Origin: Rhodovulum tesquicola
GTDB lineage: Bacteria > Pseudomonadota > Alphaproteobacteria > Rhodobacterales > Rhodobacteraceae
NCBI RefSeq assembly: GCF_024128855.1
Contig: NZ_JAMYDV010000017.1
Location: 1 to 64,000 of the forward strand
Direction: 5' to 3'
Length of the DNA stretch: 64,000 bases
Shown: positions 16,879 through 25,559 of the stretch, in pieces
Position numbering within the stretch: position 1 is the stretch's first letter
Layout: every line of letters begins with the position of its first letter
Translations under genes and position numbers: made by a program
Notes under the pieces: generated by a model
Told to the model about the DNA's origin: nothing
What the model saw: the letters and a program-made list of their open reading frames with translations, nothing else
Databases searched by the model: none

Positions 16879-17922
16879 ATGAGGAAAGTCGCACTGGGCC
16901 GGACCGGTCTGCGGGTGTCCTGCCTGTGCCTGGGCAGCATGACCTGGGGCAGCCAGAACACCCAGGAAGAGGGCCATGCCCAGATCGACCTGGCGCTCGA
17001 CCGGGGCGTGAACTTCATCGACACCGCGGAAATGTATCCCGTGGCCCCGGTGCGCGAGGAAACCGTCGGCCGGACCGAGCGGATCATCGGCAACTGGCTG
17101 CAGACCTCCGGCCGCCGCCATGACGTGATCCTGGCCACCAAGATCACCGGCGAGGGCCAGCGCGCGGTGCGCGAGGGCGCGCCGATCTCGCCCGCAACCA
17201 TCCGCGAGGCGGTCGAAGGCTCGCTCCGGCGGCTGCGCACCGACCATATCGACCTCTACCAGTTCCACTGGCCCAATCGCGGCTCCTATCATTTCCGCAA
17301 GTCCTGGACCTATGACCCCTCGGGGCAGGACCGCGACGCGACGCTGGCCGACATGCAGAACTGCCTGGAAACGCTGGCCGACCTGGTGCAGGAGGGCAAG
17401 ATCCGCCATTTCGGCCTGTCGAACGAAACCGCCTGGGGCATCTGCCAGTGGCTGGGGCTGGCCGACCGCCACGGCCTGCCGAGGGCGCAGACGATCCAGA
17501 ACGAATATTCGCTGCTCTGCCGCCTTTACGACACCGATCTCGCCGAACTGGGCGTGAACGAGGAGCTGACGCTGCTGGCCTATACGCCGCTGGCCGCGGG
17601 GCTTCTGACCGGGAAATACGCGGGCGATGTCACCCCCGAGGGCACGCGCCGCGCGCGCCAGTCCGACCTGAACGGCCGCATCACCCCCCGGGTCTGGGAG
17701 GCGGTCTCGGCCTATCTGGGCATCGCCAAGGCGCATGGGCTGGACCCGGTCCAGATGGCCATCGCCTTCGTCGCCCAGCGGCCCTTTCCGGTGATCCCGA
17801 TCCTGGGCGCGACCTCGACCGCGCAGCTGGACACCGCGCTGGGCGCGGCCGATCTGACCCTGTCGGACGCGGTGCTGGCCGATATCGCCGCGGCCCACAA
17901 GGTCCACCCGATGCCGTTCTGA
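16879..17922 (+). CDS. Aldo/keto reductase (Tas-like)
   Basis: This 347-residue NADPH-dependent oxidoreductase has the AKR barrel with the catalytic tetrad regions: GVNFIDTAEMYP (Asp/Tyr), ILATKITG (Lys) and LYQFHWPNRG (His). The cofactor end, PVIPILGATSTAQLDTAL, is present. The length, the MTWGSQNTQEEGHAQ segment and the HWPNR loop match the Tas/YajO subgroup, whose physiological substrates are unclear. AGGGGAG precedes the ATG. It is divergent from the imuA-like gene and may share the inverted repeat between them. Confidence 0.92.
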   Translation: MRKVALGRTGLRVSCLCLGSMTWGSQNTQEEGHAQIDLALDRGVNFIDTAEMYPVAPVREETVGRTERIIGNWLQTSGRRHDVILATKITGEGQRAVREGAPISPATIREAVEGSLRRLRTDHIDLYQFHWPNRGSYHFRKSWTYDPSGQDRDATLADMQNCLETLADLVQEGKIRHFGLSNETAWGICQWLGLADRHGLPRAQTIQNEYSLLCRLYDTDLAELGVNEELTLLAYTPLAAGLLTGKYAGDVTPEGTRRARQSDLNGRITPRVWEAVSAYLGIAKAHGLDPVQMAIAFVAQRPFPVIPILGATSTAQLDTALGAADLTLSDAVLADIAAAHKVHPMPF

Positions 17923-17940
17923 TCCCGCGCCGCAGCGGGC

Positions 17941-17972
17941 GGCCAAGCGTTGCATCTCCGGCACGCTTGGCC
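17941..17972. terminator. Inverted repeat after the aldo/keto reductase gene
   Basis: GGCCAAGCG (17941-17949) and CGCTTGGCC (17964-17972) form a perfect 9-bp inverted repeat with a 14-base loop, 19 bp after the reductase stop codon. It lacks a U-run. It may slow or end transcription, or be an operator for the dehydrogenase gene downstream. The rest of 17973-18124 shows nothing recognisable. Confidence 0.4.
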
Positions 17973-18124
17973 CCTTGCGCGTCCGCCTCCCGCGTCCGGG
18001 GCTTGCCACGCCCTGCGACGGCGCCATCATCAGGCTTGCGGACAGGGGGGAAGATCATGCCGCGTCAGACGAACCGCATGGGGGGCGCCGCCGCCACCGG
18101 ACCCCGATGCCCGGACCGCCGCGC

Positions 18125-19561
18125 ATGAGCCATGTCGCGGCCATTCTCGGTGCGGGCGTGATCGGCGCGGGCTGGGCGGCGCGCTTTGCGCTGATGGGCT
18201 GGCAGGTGCGGGTCTTCGACCCCGATCCGGCCGCCGCCGACCGGGTCAGGTCCGCGCTGGACAATGCCCGCCGCGCCTTGCCCGGGCTGCATGACAGCCC
18301 GCTGCCGCCCGAGGGCGCGGTGATCCTGGCCGACCGGATCTCGCGGGCGGTGCAGGGCGCGGACTGGATCCAGGAAAGCGTGCCCGAGCGGCTGGAACTC
18401 AAGCGCACGCTCTATCAGAAGGTGCAGGAGAATTGCGCCTGTGACGTGATCCTCGCCTCGTCCTCGGCCGGGTTCACGCCGTCCGCCCTGCAGGGGCCGG
18501 GGGCGCGGCGCTGCCCGGTGCTGGTCGCCCGGCCCGCCGATCCGGTCTATCTGCTGCCGCTGGTCGAACTGGCCGCCGCCCCCGACGCGCCGCCCGGAAC
18601 GCTGGACCGCGCCCGCGATCTGCTGGCCGGGATCGGCATGGCGCCGCTGCTGCTGCGGGCCGGGACCGAGGGCCAGATCGCGGACCGGCTGACCGGGGCG
18701 CTGTGGCGCGAGGCGCTGTGGCTGGTGCAGGACGGCATCGCCACCACCGCCGAGATCGACCGCGCGATCCGCCTTGGCCCGGGCCTGTCCTGGGCGCAGG
18801 CCGGGCCGTTCGGGGCGCGGCTTCTGGCGGGCGGCGAAGAGGGGCTGGCCCCCGCGCTGGCCCGGCTGGGGGCCGAGACGCGGCTGGCCGACCTGCCCGA
18901 GGCGAGCGAGACGCTGGCCCGGACCCTGGCCGAGCAATCCGATGCGGCCACGGGCGGGGTGCCTGTGGCCGAGCTGCTGCGCGCGCGCGATACCGATCTG
19001 GTGGCGCTGCTGCGCGCGCTGCGCGGCACCGGCGCAGGCGCGGGGGCGCATCTGGCCGCGTTCGACGCGGCCCGCCAGCCGCCGCCCGGCGCGATCGACG
19101 GCCCGCTGCTGACCCAGGACCGCGCGGTGCCGCTGGACTGGACCGATTACAACGGCCACATGAACGAGGCGCGCTATCTGCATGCCTTCGGCGATGCCAC
19201 CGACCGGTTCATGGAGGTCATCGGCTGCGATGCCGATTACATCGCCGCGGGGGCCAGCTTCTTCACCGCCGAGACGCATATCCGCCACCTCGCCGAATTG
19301 CACGCGGGCGCGCGGTTCCGGGTCGAGACGACGCTGCTGGAGGCCGGGGGGGCGAAGATCCACCTGTTTCACCGGATGCTGGCGGGCGAGACCCTGGCTG
19401 CGACCGGCGAGCATCTGCTGCTGCATGTCAGCCTGGCCACCCGCCGCAGCACGCCCCCCGGCCCCGGGATCGCCCGCCGCCTGGCCGGGATCGCCGAGGC
19501 CCATGCCGCGCTGCCGCGTCCCGATGGCGCGGGCCGCGCCGTGGGCCAGAAGCCGGGCTAG
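18125..19561 (+). CDS. lcdH: L-carnitine dehydrogenase / betainyl-CoA thioesterase fusion
   Basis: This 478-residue protein has an N-terminal 3-hydroxyacyl-CoA-dehydrogenase-type Rossmann domain (AAILGAGVIGAGWAARF, residues about 4-20, with FDPDPAA at the end of strand 2 for NAD). The C-terminal hotdog thioesterase (about 335-470) has the DYNGHMNEARYLHAF signature. This exact fusion is known in rhizobial L-carnitine dehydrogenases, where the first half oxidises carnitine to 3-dehydrocarnitine and the second hydrolyses betainyl-CoA. No cleavage enzyme or carnitine transporter is adjacent, so the role is inferred from architecture. An ATG 18 bp upstream is an alternative start. Confidence 0.85.
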   Translation: MSHVAAILGAGVIGAGWAARFALMGWQVRVFDPDPAAADRVRSALDNARRALPGLHDSPLPPEGAVILADRISRAVQGADWIQESVPERLELKRTLYQKVQENCACDVILASSSAGFTPSALQGPGARRCPVLVARPADPVYLLPLVELAAAPDAPPGTLDRARDLLAGIGMAPLLLRAGTEGQIADRLTGALWREALWLVQDGIATTAEIDRAIRLGPGLSWAQAGPFGARLLAGGEEGLAPALARLGAETRLADLPEASETLARTLAEQSDAATGGVPVAELLRARDTDLVALLRALRGTGAGAGAHLAAFDAARQPPPGAIDGPLLTQDRAVPLDWTDYNGHMNEARYLHAFGDATDRFMEVIGCDADYIAAGASFFTAETHIRHLAELHAGARFRVETTLLEAGGAKIHLFHRMLAGETLAATGEHLLLHVSLATRRSTPPGPGIARRLAGIAEAHAALPRPDGAGRAVGQKPG

Positions 19562-19576
19562 GCGGCTGGCGGGGCA

Positions 19577-19635
19577 GGGGGGCGCTGCCCCCCGTCCTTG
19601 CGGACTCCCCCCGGGATATTTCCGGCCAGAAGAAG
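19577..19635 (+). repeat. Rhodobacteraceae-type intergenic palindromic repeat, copy A
   Basis: A perfect hairpin GGGGGGC-GCT-GCCCCCC (19577-19593) is followed by a C-rich spacer and a 22-bp sequence containing GATATTTCCGGCCAGAAGAA (19614-19635). The 22 bp recur exactly, in the opposite orientation, at 23634-23655. The element fills the gap between two convergent genes and probably acts as a bidirectional terminator. Confidence 0.75.
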
Positions 19636-19658
19636 AAGGAGGGGGGCGGGCCGGGGCC

Positions 19659-20567
19659 TCAGGTCGTGGCCACGATGGCGTCGGGCCGGATCCCGGACCG
19701 GGCGATATAGGGGGCGACGTCATGGCCCGCGAAAAGCCCGTGATCGGCCACCAGCACCGTGCCGAGCCCCGCCGCGCGCCCGCCCAGGATGTCGGTATGC
19801 AGCGTGTCGCCCACCATCGCATGCCGCCCCGGCCCCAGCCGTTCCCGCGCGGCGGCGAAGGCCTCGGCATGGGGCTTGCCGAAGAAATGCGGCCCGAGCC
19901 CGGTGCGGTCGGTCAGGTCATGCCCCCACCAGCCCGGTTCGATCGTGAGCCGCCCCTCGCGCGGGGCGACGAGGTCGGGATTGGCGACCACCACCGGGCG
20001 GGGATGGGCGTCGAGGGCCGCGGCCAGCCGGTCCTGCCAGGCCTCGGTCCAGCGCGCGGAGGACAGGAACAGGATCGCCCCGGCCCGGTGGAACAGCCCC
20101 GGATCGGCCATCGCGTCGGCGACCTGGGCCGGGATGTCCGCGAAATCGTCGCCCTCGGCCGCGATCGCGGCCCAGAGCGCGCCCGGCGCGATCGCGTGCA
20201 GATGCGCGGCGGCGATGTCGCGGCTCGAGATCACCTCGTCTTGCGTGAAGTCGAAGCCGAGGCGGCGAAGCCGGGCCACGGCCGCGGCGCGCGGATAGCT
20301 GGCGGCATTGGTCAGCACGCAGAGCCGCTTGCCCATCGCGCGCAGCCGCGCCATGCGCGCGACCGCGCCCGGGATCGGGGTCTCGCCCACATTCAGCACC
20401 CCGAACGCATCCAGCACGAAGCCGTCATATTCCCCGGCCACATCCTCCAGCGTGTCCGCAACCACCGGCGCCGCGCCGAACATGGCCGGGGGCAGCCGCT
20501 TGCGCAGGGTCTCGTAGCGGGCGAAGACCGTCTCCAGGTCGGGGCCGGGGGCAGGGCGGGCGCGCAT
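19659..20567 (-). CDS. TIGR01459-type HAD-superfamily hydrolase
   Basis: This 302-residue HAD subclass IIA protein has motif I in GFVLDAFGVLNVG (nucleophile Asp53), motif II in LCVLTNAASYPR, and the C-terminal motif III/IV in GRHAMVGDTLHTDILGGRAAG. The cap sits between motifs II and III as in NagD/4-nitrophenylphosphatase relatives. It is predicted to hydrolyse a small phosphate ester, substrate unknown. The second aspartate of the usual DxD is replaced by F, as is common in this subfamily. It converges with lcdH across repeat copy A. Confidence 0.85.
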   Translation of the reverse strand: MRARPAPGPDLETVFARYETLRKRLPPAMFGAAPVVADTLEDVAGEYDGFVLDAFGVLNVGETPIPGAVARMARLRAMGKRLCVLTNAASYPRAAAVARLRRLGFDFTQDEVISSRDIAAAHLHAIAPGALWAAIAAEGDDFADIPAQVADAMADPGLFHRAGAILFLSSARWTEAWQDRLAAALDAHPRPVVVANPDLVAPREGRLTIEPGWWGHDLTDRTGLGPHFFGKPHAEAFAAARERLGPGRHAMVGDTLHTDILGGRAAGLGTVLVADHGLFAGHDVAPYIARSGIRPDAIVATT

Positions 20568-20647
20568 CGGGGGGCTTTTCGGGGCAGGGGCGCGGGCAGA
20601 CTAGCCCCTTCGCCCCGCCAAGGTCGAGCGCGATCTGCCCGCCCGGG

Positions 20648-21901
20648 TCAGCTCGTCAGCCCCTGCATCACCGAGAGGAACCGCGCGACCTCGGCTTCGG
20701 TATTGTAATGGCTGAAGGAGAGCCGCACGCAATCGGCCATGCCCAGCGGGACCAGCACATTGCCCGAATAGTGATCCGCCTTGCGCGTATGCACCCGGAT
20801 GCCGTTCTTCCGCAGATGCTCCACCAGCGCGGGCGAGTCCCGGCCCACCGCCCGGAAGGACACCACCCCCTCGCGCCCGTCGATCCGGTCGCCGCCGATC
20901 AGCGTGATCCCCGCCATCGCGCCCAGGCCGGGCAGGGTGCCGGTGCCGCCGATCACCGCCCGGGCCAGCCGCGCGTCCTGCGCCGCGATGGCGCGGCCTG
21001 CCGCCTCCAGCCGGGCGCGGCGGTCCGGGCTGTCGCAGACCTGCCCGCCCAGCCAGTCCAGATAGGAAACCACGTCGGAAAAGGTCGCATAGGCGCCCGC
21101 ATCCCGCGTGCCCAGTTCCCAGTTGTCCGCAGGCCCGCCCGCCAGGTTGTCCTTGCCGCAGGCGCCCAGCCGGTCCGAGGCCCAGGCCACACCATAGCCA
21201 TGGCGGGCGAACATCTTGTAGGGCGAGATCGCATAGCCATCGACGCCCAGCCCGGCCACGTCCACCGCGCCATGGCTGGCATGCTGGATGCCGTCCACCA
21301 CGATCAGCGCCGCGGGCGCGACCTCGCGGATCGCGGCGGCGATGGCGGCCACATCGGCGGCCATGCCGGTGACGGGCGAGGTGTGCAGGATCGTCGCGAC
21401 CCGGATATCGGGCGTCAGATGCGCGCGATAGGCCTCGACCCCGACCGTCCCCGTCGCATCGTCATGCGGCACCTTGATCACCGCGCGCCCGGTGATCCCG
21501 GCCCAGCGCGCCCGCGCACTGGCGGTTGCGGGATGTTCCAGCGTCGAGCCGATCATCGCGCCGCCCGCCTCGGTGCCCAGCGCGGCGGCGCGCACCAGCC
21601 GGAACAGCAGTTCCGTCCCGCTTTCCCCGACGAAGACCCGGCCGCTGCGCGCGTTGAAGAACAGCCGCATATCGGCCTTGCCGGTCTCGACGATCTGCTG
21701 CAGCCGCGTGCCGGCCGCGTTCGCCCGCCCGGGATTGTCGGGGATCGCGGCGTGGAACGCGCTTGTCTCGACCACCGATTTCAGATGCAGCGCGCCGCCC
21801 GCATTCTCGAAGAAGATGCGCCTGCCCTCGAAGGGGCAGGTCTCGACATGGGCGAAGCGGCTGCGGATCTCGTCCATCAGGCCGGGGGTGTCGGCGATCA
21901 T
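20648..21901 (-). CDS. Class V aminotransferase / cysteine-desulfurase-like PLP enzyme
   Basis: This 417-residue fold-type I PLP protein has the Schiff-base lysine in GYAISPYKMFARHGYG (Lys229) and the cofactor aspartate in LIVVDGIQHASHG. The N-terminal FFENAGGALHLKSVVE and C-terminal VRLSFSHYNTEAEVARFL are typical of class V aminotransferase-fold enzymes. No desulfurase active-site cysteine loop is obvious, so it may be a lyase or transaminase. GGAG lies six bases before the ATG. Gene neighbours give no pathway. Confidence 0.85.
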   Translation of the reverse strand: MIADTPGLMDEIRSRFAHVETCPFEGRRIFFENAGGALHLKSVVETSAFHAAIPDNPGRANAAGTRLQQIVETGKADMRLFFNARSGRVFVGESGTELLFRLVRAAALGTEAGGAMIGSTLEHPATASARARWAGITGRAVIKVPHDDATGTVGVEAYRAHLTPDIRVATILHTSPVTGMAADVAAIAAAIREVAPAALIVVDGIQHASHGAVDVAGLGVDGYAISPYKMFARHGYGVAWASDRLGACGKDNLAGGPADNWELGTRDAGAYATFSDVVSYLDWLGGQVCDSPDRRARLEAAGRAIAAQDARLARAVIGGTGTLPGLGAMAGITLIGGDRIDGREGVVSFRAVGRDSPALVEHLRKNGIRVHTRKADHYSGNVLVPLGMADCVRLSFSHYNTEAEVARFLSVMQGLTS

Positions 21902-21998
21902 CTCGGACTCCGGTTCGGTGACGGGGGCGGGGCGCCCCTCGCCCGCGCCCGGATATGCCAGCGCGCGCGGTTTGCCCAGCCCCGATGCGGCGCGCGGC

Positions 21999-22373
21999 TC
22001 AGGGCTGGTCGGCCGCCCGGCAGATCTCGTGGCGCAGCAACTCGTCCAGCATGTGCGAGATGTCCTCGATCTCTTCGGCGATCACATGGGTCACGCCCGC
22101 CTCTCGCTGCACCCGCCCGGCGACCCGCAACAGCCGCCCCGCGATCACCGCGCGGCGGAAGCGTTCGAACACCCTGGCCCACACGACCACGTTGGCCACG
22201 CCGGTCTCGTCCTCCAGCGTGACGAAGATCACCCCCCTGGCGGTGCCCGGCCGCTGGCGCACCAGCACCAGCCCCGCCACGCAGACCCGCGCGCCCGCGG
22301 GCGGCAGGTCCAGCATCGCATGCGGCAGGCAGGCGGGCGGTTTCGGCCAGTCGGGGGGGCGCGGATCGGGCAT
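21999..22373 (-). CDS. Orphan OB-fold domain of error-prone polymerase DnaE2
   Basis: This 124-residue protein corresponds to the C-terminal OB-fold of DnaE2 alone. [20 protein letters not shown] and [20 protein letters not shown] are diagnostic, followed by [20 protein letters not shown]. The PHP, polymerase and helix-hairpin-helix parts (about 900 residues) are missing. The ATG is only 2 bp from the LexA box and about 7 bp after the -10 hexamer, so the gene has its own SOS promoter and a leaderless message. It is either a remnant left by an internal deletion or a repurposed single-stranded-DNA-binding module. Residues 1-25 are proline-rich and do not look like DnaE2. Confidence 0.8.
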   Translation of the reverse strand: MPDPRPPDWPKPPACLPHAMLDLPPAGARVCVAGLVLVRQRPGTARGVIFVTLEDETGVANVVVWARVFERFRRAVIAGRLLRVAGRVQREAGVTHVIAEEIEDISHMLDELLRHEICRAADQP

Positions 22374-22375
22374 GA

Positions 22376-22408
22376 GAACAAGTGTAGAACAAATTTCGCG
22401 TCACGCAA
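22376..22408 (-). promoter_or_regulatory. LexA box enclosing the -10 of the DnaE2 OB-fold gene
   Basis: On the minus strand GTTC-TACACTT-GTTC (22376-22390) is a perfect LexA box. TTGCGT (22403-22408) and TACACT (22381-22386) lie 16 bp apart as -35 and -10, with the -10 inside the box. The transcription start would coincide with the ATG. The arrangement mirrors that of the imuA-like gene. Confidence 0.85.
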
Positions 22409-22443
22409 CCGCCGCGCCGCGCCCGGCCCCGCCGAAACCCGCC

Positions 22444-22911
<468 letters not shown>

Positions 22912-22912
<1 letters not shown>

Positions 22913-23607
22913 TGGGCTGGGCGGCCCTTCTTGCGGCCGCCCTTCTCGCCGCGCCCGCCGCGGCCCAGGTCGTTTCGGCCCGCTATGACCAGCCCACGAC
23001 GCGCTACGATCACGGCGTCCTGGGCGATGCGGTGGAATGGGGCGCGCTGGAACTGCGCCTGGCCGACGGCACGATCCGCCGCCTGGTCCTGCCCGGGACC
23101 CGCGTCTTCGAGGATACCGCCCCGCGCCTGGCCGACCTCGACGGCGACGGCGCCCCCGAGGTGATCGTCGTGGAAAGCGACCTCGCCCTCGGCGCAAGGC
23201 TGTCGATCTACGGCGAAAACGGGCTGATCGCCGCCACCCCCTTCATCGGCACGCGCCACCGCTGGCTCGCCCCCGTCGGCGCGGCCGATCTGGACGGCGA
23301 CGGGCGGATCGAGATCGCCCTGATCGACCGCCCCCACCTTGCCCGCATCCTGCGCATCTGGCGCTTCGAGGCGGGCCGCCTGACCGAAATCGCCTCGATC
23401 CCGGGCCTGACCAATCACCGCATCGGCGCGCGCACCATCTCGGGCGGCATCCGCGACTGCGGCACGGGCCCCGAACTGGCGCTCTCCGCCCCCGACTGGT
23501 CGCGGATCGTCCTCGCCCGCCTCACGGCCGACCGGATCGAGACCCGGCCCACGGGCCTGCCCGCCACGCCGACGGGCTTTCGCAGGGCGCTGGGCTGCCG
23601 GGACTGA
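22912..23607 (+). CDS. Exported VCBS/FG-GAP repeat protein
   Basis: This 231-residue protein has an N-terminal signal peptide (MGWAALLAAALLAAPAAA). It carries two or more VCBS/FG-GAP-type blades with calcium-binding loops: LADLDGDGAPEVIVVES and AADLDGDGRIEIALIDR. It probably folds as a small periplasmic or surface beta-propeller; the ligand is unknown. A lone cysteine near each end (RDCGTG and LGCRD) could form a disulfide closing the propeller. It is translationally coupled to the ferredoxin gene by a one-base overlap, although the two products act in different compartments. Confidence 0.8.
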
Positions 23608-23633
23608 CAGGGGGCCAAGGACCCGGGCCCGTG

Positions 23634-23705
23634 CTTCTTCTGGCCGGAAATATCCTCGGGGGGTGAATTGGCCGTCAGGCCAAGAGGGGGGCAGACGGCC
23701 CCCCT
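23634..23705 (-). repeat. Rhodobacteraceae-type intergenic palindromic repeat, copy B
   Basis: The 22 bp at 23634-23655 are the exact reverse complement of 19614-19635. Next to them are the hairpins TTGGCC-GTCA-GGCCAA (23668-23683) and AGGGGGGC-AGACG-GCCCCCCT (23685-23705). Like copy A it occupies a gap between convergent genes, here the VCBS protein and purD. Confidence 0.75.
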
Positions 23706-23718
23706 GACCCCGCTGACC

Positions 23719-24981
23719 TCAAAGCGCCCGCCAGCCGATATCGCGGCGGAAAAACCCGCCGGGCCAGTCGATCCGGTCGACCATGCCATAGGCCCGGTCG
23801 CGCGCCTGTTCCAGGCTCGCCCCGCGCGCGGTGACGTTCAGCACCCGCCCGCCCGCGGCCACCACCTGCCCCCCGGCCTCGGCGGTCCCGGCATGGAACA
23901 CCATATGCGCACTGTCCTCGGGCAGCCCGTCCAGCCCGCCGATGACCGAGCCCTTCTCGTAGGCCCCCGGATAGCCCCGGGCCGCCATCACCACCGTCAT
24001 CGCGTGATCGTCCGCCCAGTTCACCCGCGCCTCGGCCAGCCGCCCCTCGGCGCAGGCCAGCAGCAGGTCCAGCACCTGGCCCCCCAGCCGCATCATCAGC
24101 ACCTGGCATTCCGGATCGCCGAAGCGGACATTGTATTCCACCAGCCGCGGCGCGCCGTCCCTGATCATCAGCCCGGCATAGAGCACGCCCCGGTAGGGCG
24201 TGCCGCGCCGCGCCATCTCGGCCATGGTGGGGCGCACGATCTCGTCCAGCGCGCGGGCGCAGACGGCATCTGTCATCACCGGGGCGGGGGAATAGGCGCC
24301 CATGCCGCCCGTGTTGGGGCCGGTATCGCCCTCGCCCACGCGCTTGTGGTCCTGCGCGGTGCCGATCGGCAGCACCGTCTCGCCGTCGCAGAGCACGAAG
24401 AACGAGGCCTCCTCGCCCTCCATGAATTCCTCGATCACCACCTCGGCGCCCGCGCCGCCGAAACTGCCGCCGAACATCTCGTCGATGGCGGCCTCGGCCT
24501 CGGCCAGGGTTTCGGCCACGATCACGCCCTTGCCCGCGGCCAGCCCGTCGGCCTTGACCACGATGGGGGCGCCCTGCGCGCGGACATAGGCCCTGGCCGC
24601 CTCGGCATCGGTGAAATGACCATAGGCGGCGGTGGGTGCGCCGCTGGCGTCGCAGATGGCCTTGGTGAACGCCTTCGAGCTTTCCAGCGCCGCGGCGGCC
24701 TGCGAGGGGCCGAAGCACAGGATGCCCGCCGCCGCCAGCCGGTCGGCCACGCCCGCGGCCAGCGGCGCCTCGGGGCCGATCACGACGAAATCGACGGCGT
24801 TTTCCTCGGCGAAGACCGCGACCGCGCCGCTATCCTCGATGTCCAGCGCGGCACATTCCGCGATCCGGGCGATCCCGGCATTGCCCGGCGCCACGATCAG
24901 CCGGTCGCATTTGGGGTTCTGCTGGATCGCCCAGGCCAGCGCATGTTCGCGCCCGCCGCCGCCGAGGATCAGGATATTCAT
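23719..24981 (-). CDS. purD: Phosphoribosylamine-glycine ligase
   Basis: This 420-residue ATP-grasp enzyme joins glycine to phosphoribosylamine in purine synthesis. It starts MNILILGGGGREHALAWAI, the conserved N-terminal PurD signature. IVVKADGLAAGKGVIVAET and VLYAGLMIRDGAPRLVEYN with RFGDPECQ are the ATP-grasp and magnesium-binding segments. GGAGAGCCCC precedes the ATG; a longer frame upstream is unconserved. The gene is divergent from the small membrane protein and xseA, an arrangement of purD and xseA seen in many Rhodobacteraceae. Confidence 0.96.
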   Translation of the reverse strand: MNILILGGGGREHALAWAIQQNPKCDRLIVAPGNAGIARIAECAALDIEDSGAVAVFAEENAVDFVVIGPEAPLAAGVADRLAAAGILCFGPSQAAAALESSKAFTKAICDASGAPTAAYGHFTDAEAARAYVRAQGAPIVVKADGLAAGKGVIVAETLAEAEAAIDEMFGGSFGGAGAEVVIEEFMEGEEASFFVLCDGETVLPIGTAQDHKRVGEGDTGPNTGGMGAYSPAPVMTDAVCARALDEIVRPTMAEMARRGTPYRGVLYAGLMIRDGAPRLVEYNVRFGDPECQVLMMRLGGQVLDLLLACAEGRLAEARVNWADDHAMTVVMAARGYPGAYEKGSVIGGLDGLPEDSAHMVFHAGTAEAGGQVVAAGGRVLNVTARGASLEQARDRAYGMVDRIDWPGGFFRRDIGWRAL

Positions 24982-25073
24982 GGGGCTCTCCGCTTGGCCT
25001 TCGACCCGGGGCGTTCTAGGCTCGCCGCGCGGCAGAGGCAACTCGGATTCCCCGGGCGGAGGCGCGGCGAAGG

Positions 25074-25559
25074 ATGGCATGGGCAGAGCTTTTCGGACCG
25101 GCGATGCTGGGCGATCTGGTCGTCGCGCTGGCGGTGATCGGGCTGGGCATCTGGCTGCCCGGGCTTGTTGCGCTGCGCCGCTTGCGCAGCCGGCACTGGT
25201 GGGAGAAGAAGGCGGGCTTCTACCAGGACCTTGTCGCCACGCTGGGCCGGTTGAAGCAGATCGAGGATGCCGCCTTGCAACACGAGAGCGAGGGTGGGGC
25301 GCAGGATGCGGAGGCGGCCATGCGCACCGCCTGGGACCACGAGGAAGCGCGCCAGCGGTTGCGCGGCCTCGCCAATGAGGGGCTGGTGCTGATGTCGCCC
25401 GACAGCCAGGAGGCGATCCGGCGCTATTTCCGCGGCATGGATCTGGCCCGCGGCAAGGACAGCGCCATGGAACGGCAGATCGAGCGCGCGACCGTCACCA
25501 ATGATGCGCTGGTCGAGGTGATCGCGGCGGCGCGGAAGGATCTGGGGGTGCGCGGATGA
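25074..25559 (+). CDS. Membrane-anchored hypothetical protein
   Basis: This 161-residue protein has one N-terminal membrane helix (about residues 10-33) and then a charged helical cytoplasmic part. No known domain is visible. The region after the helix (RSRHWWEKKAGFYQDLVATL) is amphipathic, and the C-terminal half probably forms a helical hairpin. The stop codon overlaps the xseA ATG (ATGA), so it is cotranslated with the exonuclease VII large subunit. It is not the small subunit XseB, which is about 80 residues and lacks a membrane helix. Confidence 0.7.
   Translation: MAWAELFGPAMLGDLVVALAVIGLGIWLPGLVALRRLRSRHWWEKKAGFYQDLVATLGRLKQIEDAALQHESEGGAQDAEAAMRTAWDHEEARQRLRGLANEGLVLMSPDSQEAIRRYFRGMDLARGKDSAMERQIERATVTNDALVEVIAAARKDLGVRG

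Noticed and set aside
16726-16894. Upstream ATGs that would lengthen the imuA-like protein by up to 57 residues
   Set aside because: They lie in or before the LexA box and the -35/-10 elements, so they would not be transcribed.
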